DNA from: Cytophagia bacterium
Lineage (GTDB): Bacteria; Bacteroidota; Bacteroidia; UBA7662
Reading direction: 5' to 3'
DNA: 14,640 nt
NCBI GenBank assembly: GCA_009926405.1
Contig: RFOZ01000037.1
Coordinates: forward strand, 1 to 14,640
Below, in pieces: positions 1 to 7,053 of the stretch. The notes under the pieces were generated by a model. It was given only the letters and a program-made list of their open reading frames with translations. It ran no database searches and had not been told where the DNA came from. Every line of letters begins with the position of its first letter. Position 1 is the stretch's first letter. The position numbers and the translations under genes are program-made.

Positions 1-556
1 AAATTCGATTTTCAAACAAGAACTCAAAAATAATTTTGTTATTTGCCGGGTTCGCTACCTCCTCGATACCAAACCCAACCCTCGCTTGGATTACCAAGAT
101 CTTAAAGTTCGCTTCGCAGATGTTCTTTCTAAGGGGAGGGCTCATGCTCCAAGTTCGGACGAAATCGCCAATGCGGTGGCGAGTATTCGTCGATCCAAAT
201 TACCGGATCCGGCTCAAGTAGGAAATGCTGGTAGTTTTTTCAAGAACCCGATTTTGACAAAGGAACAGGCAGATTCCTTGAAGAATTTGCATCCCACGTT
301 GCCTTTGTTTGCAACCAAACCGGAGGATGATACCAAGGGTCATTTCAAAACATCGGCCGCTTGGTTCATTGAGCAATGTGGTTGGAAGGGGCACAAGCGT
401 GGCTCTATCGGTGTCTCTGAAACCCATGCCTTGGTTTTGGTTCATTACGGTGGAGGCAAGGGCGAAGACTTGTGGCAGCTTGCTCAGGATATCCGTTCTT
501 CGGTAAGGTCAGAATTTGGTGTCGATTTGGAGCCCGAAGTAAATCCTGTTTTTTAG
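1..556 (+). CDS. murB: UDP-N-acetylmuramate dehydrogenase MurB, C-terminal part (5' end outside window)
   Basis: MurB is the cytoplasmic FAD enzyme that uses NADPH to reduce UDP-GlcNAc-enolpyruvate to UDP-MurNAc, the second committed step of peptidoglycan precursor synthesis. The reading frame is open from base 2 with no stop, so the gene begins upstream of the window; only about 184 C-terminal residues are visible. The fragment opens with a stretch resembling the end of the FAD-binding domain (YLLDTKPNPRLDYQ). It then shows the family signature VGNAGSFFKNP, whose serine is the catalytic proton donor, and ends with LEPEVNPVF, whose glutamate is the second catalytic residue. The first in-frame start-like codon in the window (TTG at 86) lies inside the protein and is not a start. 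The stop overlaps the stop of the opposing carboxypeptidase gene. Identification is firm; the N-terminal half cannot be judged. Confidence 0.95.
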   Translation, partial: NSIFKQELKNNFVICRVRYLLDTKPNPRLDYQDLKVRFADVLSKGRAHAPSSDEIANAVASIRRSKLPDPAQVGNAGSFFKNPILTKEQADSLKNLHPTLPLFATKPEDDTKGHFKTSAAWFIEQCGWKGHKRGSIGVSETHALVLVHYGGGKGEDLWQLAQDIRSSVRSEFGVDLEPEVNPVF

Positions 557-1557
557 GATTCTAACAAAAACAATCCTTGCGGATTAATGCGAACCCTTAC
601 GCCCAATGGGAGGGGGTAATTTCGTAGGCCATGCCCAAAGGGCAACCCAAACAAAACCGGCACGCCGAGGTCCCGGGTTCGTTCATAGGCGATACCTATG
701 GGCTCCTCCCCATGGGGTACCGTGTGGTCTTTGATATCGGTAAAATCTCCTAGTAAAATAGCTTTTACTTTGTCCAGTTGACCGCTTCGTCGCAAGGCCA
801 ACCACATCCGATCCAAGTGGTAGCGGTATTCATCGATATCCTCGGCTATAAGAATTAGGTCTTTGCGATCCGGTAATGAGTTTGACCCTAACAAACTATA
901 GATTACCGATAAATTCCCCCCAAAAAGGTAGCCTTCAATGGTTTGGGAACTTGATTTTTTAACCGGCGGCCAACCAAAAAGATGGGCCCTTGGGGGTTGA
1001 GCTACGCCGAGCGAATTGGGTGATCTGTGGTCATTTTCAAAAGCAATGTAGGGGGAACCCGGCATGCGAAAGCCGCCCTCCAACAGGCCCAAGGTGAGTT
1101 CCCAACTTTGGATGCTCCATTCGGTGGTACTAAATTGAAAAGGCATGGGGCCATGCAAACCGGCAACTCCGGTTTGCGCTAAGGCATGGTTTAAGATGGC
1201 GGTGGAGTCGCTGTATCCACAAAGCCATTTAGGATTACGGCGTAGCGCAGACCAATCCACCAAGTCGAGAATTCTTGCTGCCCCATAGCCACCTCGGGCC
1301 ATAAAAAGGGCCGATACATCCGATCGATTAAGAAAATTCTGAAGATCGGCGGCTCTTTCTTCATCAGTTCCGGCCAATTGATGCTTGAATTGGCCGATGC
1401 TAAGGCCGACTTCGACCTCAAAACCCCGGCGTTCCATCCATTCAACCCAGGCCCTGATTTGTGCAAAGTCTACCCCTCGTGAAGGAGCGACCAAGCCGAC
1501 GGTATCGCCCTTCCGCAATGGTGGCGGTACGAGGAGGGTATCGTGTAGAGCCGGCAC
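553..1557 (-). CDS. ldcA: LdcA-type muramoyltetrapeptide L,D-carboxypeptidase (peptidase S66)
   Basis: Family S66 serine peptidases remove the terminal D-Ala from murein tetrapeptides during cell-wall recycling; MccF-type relatives cleave other L,D or amide bonds. The start PPLRKGDTVGLVAPSRG is the usual family opening. With the start used here, the nucleophile is Ser116 in LCGYSDSTA, preceded by the conserved MARGGYGAARIL stretch. The Glu is 239 in AEDIDEYRYHLDRM and the His is 309 in LPFGHG, giving a complete Ser-Glu-His triad in the right order. The protein has no signal peptide, so it is probably cytoplasmic. I chose GTG at 1557 (about 334 residues, 19 bp after the rlmB stop). An ATG at 1638 is in frame but would add 27 non-homologous residues and overlap rlmB by 62 bp. 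It is the last gene of the DUF2723-rlmB-ldcA run. The family is certain; the substrate is inferred from it. Confidence 0.88.
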   Translation of the reverse strand: MPALHDTLLVPPPLRKGDTVGLVAPSRGVDFAQIRAWVEWMERRGFEVEVGLSIGQFKHQLAGTDEERAADLQNFLNRSDVSALFMARGGYGAARILDLVDWSALRRNPKWLCGYSDSTAILNHALAQTGVAGLHGPMPFQFSTTEWSIQSWELTLGLLEGGFRMPGSPYIAFENDHRSPNSLGVAQPPRAHLFGWPPVKKSSSQTIEGYLFGGNLSVIYSLLGSNSLPDRKDLILIAEDIDEYRYHLDRMWLALRRSGQLDKVKAILLGDFTDIKDHTVPHGEEPIGIAYERTRDLGVPVLFGLPFGHGLRNYPLPLGVRVRINPQGLFLLES

Positions 1558-1576
1558 AGATTTCCGGATGTTTTGA

Positions 1577-2371
1577 TTAGACGCGTGTTCTTTGCAAAAG
1601 GCATTCAAAAAGCAGAATTCCACCTGCGACGGAAACATTCAAAGAACCAATGGTTCGAGCCTTTTCTGGCATGGGAATGCGCAGCAAAGCATCGCAGCGC
1701 CGAAGGGTATCCGGGCTCAGACCTTGGTCTTCGGCGCCCAAAACCAATGCCAGGGGCCCGGTAAGGTCCTGATCACGGCCCAAGTCTTTGCCTTTTTCGC
1801 TGGCTCCCATGATGCGAAAACCGCTATTAGCCAAATATCGAAGGGAATCCGCCAAGGAAAGGGTACGGCAAACCGGTAACAATTCCAAGGCACCTGCGCT
1901 GGCCTTGATGGCATCGGGAGTGACTTGGGCGTTGTCCAGACCGGGTATCAGAAAAGCATCCGCTCCTAAGCACCAGGCTGAGCGTGCCAGAGCCCCCAGA
2001 TTGCGAACATCGGTGATGCCATCGCTTACAACCAAGAGAGGCGATTGGCCTTGATCAAAGGCGGATTGCACCCATTCTTCCAGGGTATGGTAGGCAATGG
2101 GCGATGCTTGTGCCACGATACCCTGATGATTGCCAGGGCAAAGTTGTTGTAATTTCTCGGGCGGTACTTCCTGAACGGGCACCGAGCGTTGCCGGGCTTC
2201 CCGGAGCAATCCCAGGACTACCGGGTCCTTTTTGCCTCTTTGAACCCAAATGCGGTTGATTTCCTGACCTGAATCCAAGAGGACTTCAACGGCATGCACC
2301 CCCGGGCGCAGGTCGCCGGGGGACTTGAATCCTCCCCCTCCACGTCCTCTGTACCCTCGGTCCCTGAACAT
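1577..2371 (-). CDS. rlmB: TrmH/SpoU-family RNA 2'-O-methyltransferase, RlmB-like
   Basis: SPOUT-fold enzymes of this group transfer a methyl group from S-adenosylmethionine to a ribose 2'-OH, in RlmB on 23S rRNA G2251 of the P loop. The order is that of RlmB: a small substrate-binding domain starting at GVHAVEVLL (residues 24-32), a linker near 95-110, then the catalytic domain. Motif 1 is DGITDVRNLGALARSA (N124, R130). Motif 2 is LVLGAEDQGLSP (209-220). Motif 3 is IPM...SLNVSVAGG (232-251), forming the knotted cofactor site. Two oddities: an Arg/Gly-rich N-terminal tail (RDRGYRGRGGGGF) that may bind RNA, and eight residues between IPM and SLN where E. coli RlmB has five. The ATG at 2371 lies 8 bp after the DUF2723 stop and has AAGGA seven bases before it. 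RlmB is the best guess; a related TrmH-family 23S target is possible. Confidence 0.85.
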   Translation of the reverse strand: MFRDRGYRGRGGGGFKSPGDLRPGVHAVEVLLDSGQEINRIWVQRGKKDPVVLGLLREARQRSVPVQEVPPEKLQQLCPGNHQGIVAQASPIAYHTLEEWVQSAFDQGQSPLLVVSDGITDVRNLGALARSAWCLGADAFLIPGLDNAQVTPDAIKASAGALELLPVCRTLSLADSLRYLANSGFRIMGASEKGKDLGRDQDLTGPLALVLGAEDQGLSPDTLRRCDALLRIPMPEKARTIGSLNVSVAGGILLFECLLQRTRV

Positions 2372-2379
2372 ACAAATCC

Positions 2380-5379
2380 TTAGGAGCCCAGGGCGGTTAG
2401 TCGCTTTTGGAAACCATTGGCCAAGGAGCCTTGACCAAAATTCTGCGATAACCGGACCATTTCGTTCATGACAGCCCTCGCAGCCTGTTCATCCCGCTCG
2501 TAGAAACTCCGTTGTTCACCCCGTAACGAAGCAAAATAAATCGCCTCGGATTCGTAGGTATCAAAAAATTCCTTGGCTAAGCGATTGGCTTTGGCTGTTG
2601 CACCCGCCCGATGGTAAAATTCCACCATTTGGTAATTGTAGGGAAGGTACGTGATTTTGCGGTTGGGCATTTCGGTATCGCACAGGTCCAAAACTCGAAC
2701 CGCATCCTCGTTTCGGCCGGCCAAAAGGAGATTCTCAACCAAGCGCATTGCATTGCTCCGCAAATTGATGGTCATTCGGTTGGTTTCGGGATCGATGTAA
2801 ATCTCCTCCTTCATGCGTCCCCAGCGGAATTTTTTGGTGAAATTCTCCAGCATGATATCCACCGCTGTTTGGGAAGGCAAACCCTGATTGGCAGGAACGC
2901 TGAAAGGGGTCAGGCGATAGACCAGGCCCTCCAAACGGAAATAATCTTCGAGGCCCAAATATTGCTCAGAGCCCATGGAAACTGTCCAACAAACCGGCCT
3001 TTTCCATTGATTCTGGGCCAACAAGTCCATGATAATCAAGTCGTTTTTCATGACCCCGTTCCGGGCAAAGGTCCATTCGATACGTTCAGGAACGCGGGAT
3101 GAATCGGTGGCTGTAACAGCGCCCTGAGCCAGGGCGTTTTGGAAATTGACGGGTAGCGAAAAGTTTTGGGTAGGGAAATAGTTGATCATGGTTCCACTTT
3201 GGGTCGGCAGTTTGGCCGAGGGATCATCGCTCGCCATGAATTGCACCAACTGCTCCAAATCATAAAACCCCTCGAGTTTGCGATCAAAAAATGGCAAGTA
3301 ATCCCGGGTGCCCATGGCAATTTTGTCTTGAGTGATGCTCAGGGGGATGGCTTCGCTTTGGTTCATACTTCGGCGAAGGTGGTCAATATACCAATCCGTT
3401 CCTAGCAGGCTCAAATTAACAACACGCACATCGGAACGGATTCCTTCAACTTCTTGGGCATACCACAAGGGGTAAGTATCGTTATCGCCCATGGTGAAGA
3501 GTATGGCATTGGGCGGGCAGGATTCCAAGTAATTTACAGCGATATCGCGGGCGGTGTATTTTCCGGAACGATCATGGTCATCCCAGTTTTGGGCTCCCAT
3601 TAGTGCAGGGATTCCCAGACCAACCACCACAGCAAGGGACGCTGCCAAGCCAGGCGTTAGCTTGGTGCCCATCAACCGGCCCAGAGCCATAACGCCCAAT
3701 CCAATCCAAACAGCAAAGGCATAGAAAGAACCAACATAGGCGTAGTCTCGCTCGCGCGGTTGGAGTGGCTCAAAATTCAAATAAATAACAATGGCGATTC
3801 CGGTAAGTAAAAAGAGCAGGAAAACAGTCCATGCATCGCCTTTGGCCTTTTTGAATTGGTACCATAGGCCGAGAAGACCCAGAAGAAGCGGTAGTCCAAA
3901 ATACGTGTTACGGGCTTTGTTCCCTTTCCGATGAGCCGGGAGTTTGGCCGATGGTCCAACGCGTGATTCATCCAGCGCTTCGATACCACTGATCCAGTTG
4001 CCTTTTTCGAAATCCCGCCCGTGACCCTGGATGTCATTCTGCCGGCCAACGAAATTCCAGAGAAAATAGCGCATGTACATGTGCCCCAACTGATAGGTAA
4101 ACAAGAAATTCATGTTATCCGAAAAACGAGGCTTTTCACCGTCATTTAAATCGAGCCAGGACTTGTAAAAATCAATGTGTCGCTGCTGAGTACCGGCGCG
4201 TTTGTAGGCGCGGGGCAAAAAGGTGTTTTGAGTTGGATCATAAATCGGAATGATATCCCGGCCGGCTTCCACATAATTGTCGGCCCCTTTGCGGTATTTC
4301 ATCGGACCTTCTTCTTGATCAACAATTTCGGCGGTAAAATAGGGCCCCGTAAGCAGAGGGCGATCGCCGTATTGTTCGCGGTTGATGTAAGATAACAATG
4401 AAAAAATATCCGACGGTTTGTTCATGTTAATCGAGGGATCGGCATGGGAGCGGATCACAATCATGCTGTAGGAAGAATACCCGATCACCACAAAGGCGGT
4501 ACCCAGCAAGAGTTGATTCAAAAGAACCTTGCCAGTCCGGTGGGTATGGGCAATCCCCCAAGCCAAACCGCCCACAAAAAGGACAGCAAAGGCCCAGTTT
4601 CCAGTGCCAAATGGAAGCCCCATGCTGTTGACGGCCAGGAGTTCAAATTTGGAGGCCAGGGTCGGCAAGCCGGGGATAATCCCGTACTGAACCAAAGCCA
4701 AAACACCGACCGACGCCAACAAGCTAACAAAAACACCGCGCGGTGTGGGTGTGTTATGGCGCAAATAGACCACCAAGCATATAGCCGGAATCGCCAGCAA
4801 ATTCAGCAAGTGTACGCCGATGGACAGTCCCATTAGGTAGGCAATTAACAAAAGCCAGCGGTCCGCATTAGGCTCATCGGCAACGCGCTCCCATTTCAAA
4901 ACGGCCCAGAAAACAACGGCAGTGAAGAAAGAAGAGTAAGCATAAACTTCACCCTCGACGGCAGAGAACCAAAACGAGTCCGAGAATGTATAGGCCAGAG
5001 CGCCCACCAAGCCGGAACCCATCACCAACCATAGGGAAGACCCCGTAAGGTTTTGCTGTTCATTTTCGACGATTTTGCGGGCCAAGGCGGTAATGGTCCA
5101 AAACAAAAAGAGGATGGTAAAACCAGAGGTGAGTCCGCTTAGAAAATTGACAGACCAGGCTACATTTTCGGGGCTACCGGCCAAAAGGGTGAACAGGCGC
5201 CCAGTTAGCATAAAGAAAGGGGCCCCTGGGGGGTGCATAACTTGCAATTTGAAGCAGGCCGAAATAAATTCCCCGCAGTCCCAAAAGGAGGTGGTCGGTT
5301 CCAGGGTAAGGGTGTAAACAGCCGTCGCAAAGGCAAAAACCAACCATCCCAAGAGGTTGTTAATTTTCTGGTAGCTCAT
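2380..5379 (-). CDS. DUF2723 (GT117, TMEM260-like) polytopic membrane protein, probable glycosyltransferase
   Basis: This 999-residue integral membrane protein opens with a DUF2723 domain. The human member of the family, TMEM260, is a protein O-mannosyltransferase, and CAZy groups the family as GT117. An acceptor here is not known; protein O-glycosylation in the envelope is my inference. A TM helix (about 9-26) is followed by TSFWDCGEFIS with Asp34 and Glu37, matching the acidic first-loop motif of GT-C enzymes, then HPPGAPFF. More hydrophobic segments lie near 80-97, 115-131, 148-162, 175-206, 217-236, 262-276, 288-308, 494-507, 518-535, 548-567 and 578-595. Conserved Bacteroidota blocks are LQPRERDYAYVGSFYAF (539-555) and FTMGDNDTYPLWYAQ (628-642). 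The C-terminal ~370 residues are soluble and helical, possibly TPR-like near the end. ATG 5379 follows a promoter-like region; rlmB begins 8 bp downstream. Confidence 0.85.
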   Translation of the reverse strand: MSYQKINNLLGWLVFAFATAVYTLTLEPTTSFWDCGEFISACFKLQVMHPPGAPFFMLTGRLFTLLAGSPENVAWSVNFLSGLTSGFTILFLFWTITALARKIVENEQQNLTGSSLWLVMGSGLVGALAYTFSDSFWFSAVEGEVYAYSSFFTAVVFWAVLKWERVADEPNADRWLLLIAYLMGLSIGVHLLNLLAIPAICLVVYLRHNTPTPRGVFVSLLASVGVLALVQYGIIPGLPTLASKFELLAVNSMGLPFGTGNWAFAVLFVGGLAWGIAHTHRTGKVLLNQLLLGTAFVVIGYSSYSMIVIRSHADPSINMNKPSDIFSLLSYINREQYGDRPLLTGPYFTAEIVDQEEGPMKYRKGADNYVEAGRDIIPIYDPTQNTFLPRAYKRAGTQQRHIDFYKSWLDLNDGEKPRFSDNMNFLFTYQLGHMYMRYFLWNFVGRQNDIQGHGRDFEKGNWISGIEALDESRVGPSAKLPAHRKGNKARNTYFGLPLLLGLLGLWYQFKKAKGDAWTVFLLFLLTGIAIVIYLNFEPLQPRERDYAYVGSFYAFAVWIGLGVMALGRLMGTKLTPGLAASLAVVVGLGIPALMGAQNWDDHDRSGKYTARDIAVNYLESCPPNAILFTMGDNDTYPLWYAQEVEGIRSDVRVVNLSLLGTDWYIDHLRRSMNQSEAIPLSITQDKIAMGTRDYLPFFDRKLEGFYDLEQLVQFMASDDPSAKLPTQSGTMINYFPTQNFSLPVNFQNALAQGAVTATDSSRVPERIEWTFARNGVMKNDLIIMDLLAQNQWKRPVCWTVSMGSEQYLGLEDYFRLEGLVYRLTPFSVPANQGLPSQTAVDIMLENFTKKFRWGRMKEEIYIDPETNRMTINLRSNAMRLVENLLLAGRNEDAVRVLDLCDTEMPNRKITYLPYNYQMVEFYHRAGATAKANRLAKEFFDTYESEAIYFASLRGEQRSFYERDEQAARAVMNEMVRLSQNFGQGSLANGFQKRLTALGS

Positions 5380-5397
5380 TTCTCTTCAATTTAGCCC

Positions 5398-5405
5398 CGA
5401 AAATA
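5398..5405 (-). promoter_or_regulatory. possible -7 box for the DUF2723-rlmB-ldcA run
   Basis: Read on the minus strand this is TATTTTCG, one mismatch from the Bacteroidota -7 consensus TAnnTTTG, about 18 bases before the ATG at 5379. No clear TTG -33 element lies at the usual distance, so this is weak. Confidence 0.3.
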
Positions 5406-5428
5406 GGGATAAATGCCTCGAATCGGGC

Positions 5429-5436
5429 TATATTTG
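5429..5436 (+). promoter_or_regulatory. Bacteroidota-type -7 promoter box (TATATTTG) for tRNA-Gln
   Basis: TATATTTG is an exact match to TAnnTTTG. It predicts a transcript starting near 5441-5444, right at the foot of the leader hairpin and about 58 bases before the tRNA. No good TTG -33 element is visible. The same octamer stands before ahcY. Confidence 0.55.
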
Positions 5437-5439
5437 CCC

Positions 5440-5492
5440 TCCGTTTCCGGACTTTGAAAGCCCTTAAAGGCCTCAAGGTCTGCCGAAACGGG
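5440..5492 (+). other. extended imperfect hairpin in the tRNA-Gln leader
   Basis: As + strand RNA this folds into one long hairpin. Bases 5441-5447 (CCGTTTC) pair perfectly with 5485-5491 (GAAACGG), and T5440 can add a wobble to G5492. After a two-base bulge (5483-5484), 5448-5457 pair with 5473-5482 over ten positions. Then 5460-5462 (GCC) pair with 5469-5471 (GGC) around a six-base loop. The only two non-Watson-Crick positions in the ten-pair middle stem (5449/5481 and 5453/5477) are G.U on this strand but A.C on the other, which favours a + strand RNA. There is no T-run after it, so it is not a typical terminator. It ends 9 bases before the tRNA. Its role is unknown to me: a processing signal for the precursor, a small leader RNA, or chance are all possible. 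Confidence 0.5.
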
Positions 5493-5500
5493 AACCAAAC

Positions 5501-5573
5501 TGGCCGATGGTGTAATTGGCAACACGTCTGATTTTGGTTCAGAAGAGTCTAGGTTCGAGACCTAGTCGGCCAA
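5501..5573 (+). tRNA. tRNA-Gln (anticodon UUG)
   Basis: A complete cloverleaf reads from the sequence. The acceptor stem is TGGCCGA with TCGGCCA (5501-5507 / 5566-5572). The D stem is GTG/CAC (5510-5512 / 5523-5525) and the anticodon stem is TCTGA/TCAGA (5527-5531 / 5539-5543). The loop TTTTGGT gives anticodon TTG (5534-5536). A five-base variable loop is followed by T stem CTAGG/CCTAG with T loop TTCGAGA. The U1-A72 end pair is a usual glutamine identity feature. The discriminator is A5573. CCA is not encoded (bases 5574-5576 read CAA), so it must be added after transcription. It is a single tRNA flanked by its own promoter-like box and terminator. Confidence 0.96.
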
Positions 5574-5574
5574 C

Positions 5575-5605
5575 AAAAAGGGCTGCCCGGAGGCAGCCCT
5601 TTTTA
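5575..5605 (+). terminator. strong bidirectional Rho-independent terminator
   Basis: A perfect 13-bp stem (5575-5587 with 5592-5604) closes a four-base loop CGGA. The core is GGGCTGCC/GGCAGCCC flanked by five A on the left and five T on the right. The U-run follows the hairpin in both directions, so it can end the tRNA-Gln transcript (2 bases upstream) and also catch ahcY, whose stop is 83 bases away on the other side. The remaining bases up to 5686 show nothing further. Confidence 0.9.
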
Positions 5606-5686
5606 TTTTGGGGCGTCATGCGCCTTTGGTCGGTACCCGTTGAAGTCCATCATGGGTGGGACTGCTTACGGGGTCACGCCTCAAAA

Positions 5687-6994
5687 CTAGTAGCGGTACA
5701 TTTCGGTTTTGAAAGGACCGTTGAGACCAACTCCAATATAATCGGCTTGTTCAGTGCTAAGGGTTTCGAGCTCTGCTCCGACTTTGGAAAGATGGAGGGC
5801 CGCTACCTTTTCGTCCAGGTGCTTGGGCAGAACATACACCTGGTTGCTGTAATTACCGGCATTGCTCCACAACTCCATTTGAGCCAAGGTTTGATTGGTA
5901 AAGGAGTTGGACATCACAAAGCTAGGGTGTCCCATGGCACAACCAAGGTTGACCAGGCGGCCTTCGGCTAGAACAATAATCTCGCGGCCCTCAATGGTGT
6001 AAACATCGACTTGCGGCTTGACAGTGTACTTGGAAGATCCATGGTTTTTGTTTAACCAGGCCATGTCAATCTCGTTGTCAAAGTGTCCGATGTTGCAGAC
6101 AATGGTTTTGTCTTTCATTCTACGAAAATGCCTGTCGGTCACAATGTTACAGTTTCCGGTCGCTGTTACGACCATGTCCACTCGGTCGATAACACTGTCC
6201 AAACGCTGAACCTGGTAACCGTCCATGGCGGCCTGCAAAGCGCAGATAGGATCAATCTCTGTAACAATAACACGTGCACCGGCACCGCGAAGACTTTCGG
6301 CAGTTCCTTTGCCGACATCTCCGTAACCGCAGACCACCGCGACTTTGCCAGCCATCATAACATCGGTTGCACGGCGGATGGCATCAACGGCTGATTCGCG
6401 ACAACCGTATTTGTTATCAAATTTGGATTTGGTAACGGAATCGTTCACATTAATGGCGGGAACAGGCAGGGTGCCTTCGCGCATCCGCTTGTAGAGGCGG
6501 GCTACCCCGGTGGTGGTTTCTTCGGAGATACCACGGAGGTCGGCCACCATTTCAGGGTAGCGGTCCAGCACGACATTGGTCAAATCACCCCCGTCATCAA
6601 GGATCATGTTCAAAGGCAGTCCGCCTTCAAATGCATGCAGGGTTTGTTCAATGCACCATTCGTACTCTTCCTCGGTCATTCCTTTCCATGCATAGACCGG
6701 GATTCCGGCGGCGGCGATGGCGGCGGCGGCGTGGTCCTGGGTCGAAAAAATATTGCAGGAAGACCAGCTGACTTCAGCGCCGAGTTCCTTGAGGGTTTCA
6801 ATCAAAACAGCGGTCTGAATGGTCATGTGGAGGCAACCTGCAATGCGGGCACCTTTGAGGGGCTTGGTGGGACCGAATTCTTCACGCAATGCCATCAGGC
6901 CCGGCATTTCGGCTTCGGCCAGACGAATTTCTTTGCGACCCCATTCGGCGAGGGCAATGTCTTTGACTTTGTATTGAGCAACAGCGCTTTCCAT
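5687..6994 (-). CDS. ahcY: S-adenosylhomocysteine hydrolase (adenosylhomocysteinase)
   Basis: AhcY is the cytoplasmic NAD-dependent enzyme that splits S-adenosylhomocysteine into homocysteine and adenosine, clearing the inhibitor left by methyltransferases. The 435 residues match the family length of about 430-440. The substrate site is complete: His56 (GCLHMTIQ), Asp134 (LDDGGDL), Glu159 (SEETTTG), Lys189, Asp193 and Cys198 (SVTKSKFDN then YGCRE), and His304 (IGHFDNEID). The NAD-binding Rossmann glycine loop is GYGDVGKG at 223-230. The C-terminal tail PFKTEMYRY carries the Lys429 and Tyr433 that reach into the neighbouring subunit's cofactor site. The ATG at 6994 is chosen because homology starts just after it and a consensus -7 box stands 19 bases upstream; an in-frame start at 7102 would run through that box. 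It is transcribed alone, divergent from brx, and probably ends at the terminator at 5575-5605. Confidence 0.97.
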   Translation of the reverse strand: MESAVAQYKVKDIALAEWGRKEIRLAEAEMPGLMALREEFGPTKPLKGARIAGCLHMTIQTAVLIETLKELGAEVSWSSCNIFSTQDHAAAAIAAAGIPVYAWKGMTEEEYEWCIEQTLHAFEGGLPLNMILDDGGDLTNVVLDRYPEMVADLRGISEETTTGVARLYKRMREGTLPVPAINVNDSVTKSKFDNKYGCRESAVDAIRRATDVMMAGKVAVVCGYGDVGKGTAESLRGAGARVIVTEIDPICALQAAMDGYQVQRLDSVIDRVDMVVTATGNCNIVTDRHFRRMKDKTIVCNIGHFDNEIDMAWLNKNHGSSKYTVKPQVDVYTIEGREIIVLAEGRLVNLGCAMGHPSFVMSNSFTNQTLAQMELWSNAGNYSNQVYVLPKHLDEKVAALHLSKVGAELETLSTEQADYIGVGLNGPFKTEMYRY

Positions 6995-7012
6995 AGTTTT
7001 TGGTTTGGGCCG

Positions 7013-7020
7013 CAAATATA
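7013..7020 (-). promoter_or_regulatory. Bacteroidota-type -7 promoter box for ahcY
   Basis: On the minus strand this reads TATATTTG, an exact TAnnTTTG match, placing transcription start roughly 12 bases before the ahcY ATG at 6994. A -33 TTG is not obvious. The short leader has no room for a riboswitch. Confidence 0.6.
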
Positions 7021-7043
7021 CGATGCCCGGGGTGGTAGCGTTG

Positions 7044-7051
7044 TATTTTTG
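7044..7051 (+). promoter_or_regulatory. Bacteroidota-type -7 promoter box for the bacilliredoxin gene
   Basis: TATTTTTG is an exact TAnnTTTG match. It predicts a start near 7055-7058 and a leader of about 65 bases before the ATG at 7121. It lies 23 bases from the opposing ahcY box, so the two -33 regions must overlap the other gene's promoter. Confidence 0.5.
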
Positions 7052-7053
7052 CA

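Noticed and set aside
1558..1638. 27-residue N-terminal extension of ldcA from an ATG at 1638
   Set aside because: It overlaps the rlmB coding end by 62 bases and does not resemble the S66 family N-terminus; the shared sequence is explained by rlmB in another frame.
2611..3102. 163-codon + strand open frame opposite the DUF2723 gene (also 4444-4836)
   Set aside because: Shadow of a long conserved coding region; no motif, promoter or spacing supports it.
5516..5971. + strand open frame starting inside the tRNA
   Set aside because: It overlaps tRNA-Gln, its terminator and antisense ahcY; not a gene.
6707..6733. GGC/GCG trinucleotide repeat
   Set aside because: It encodes the alanine-rich helix AAAAIAAAG in AhcY and is explained by codon use rather than a repeat element.
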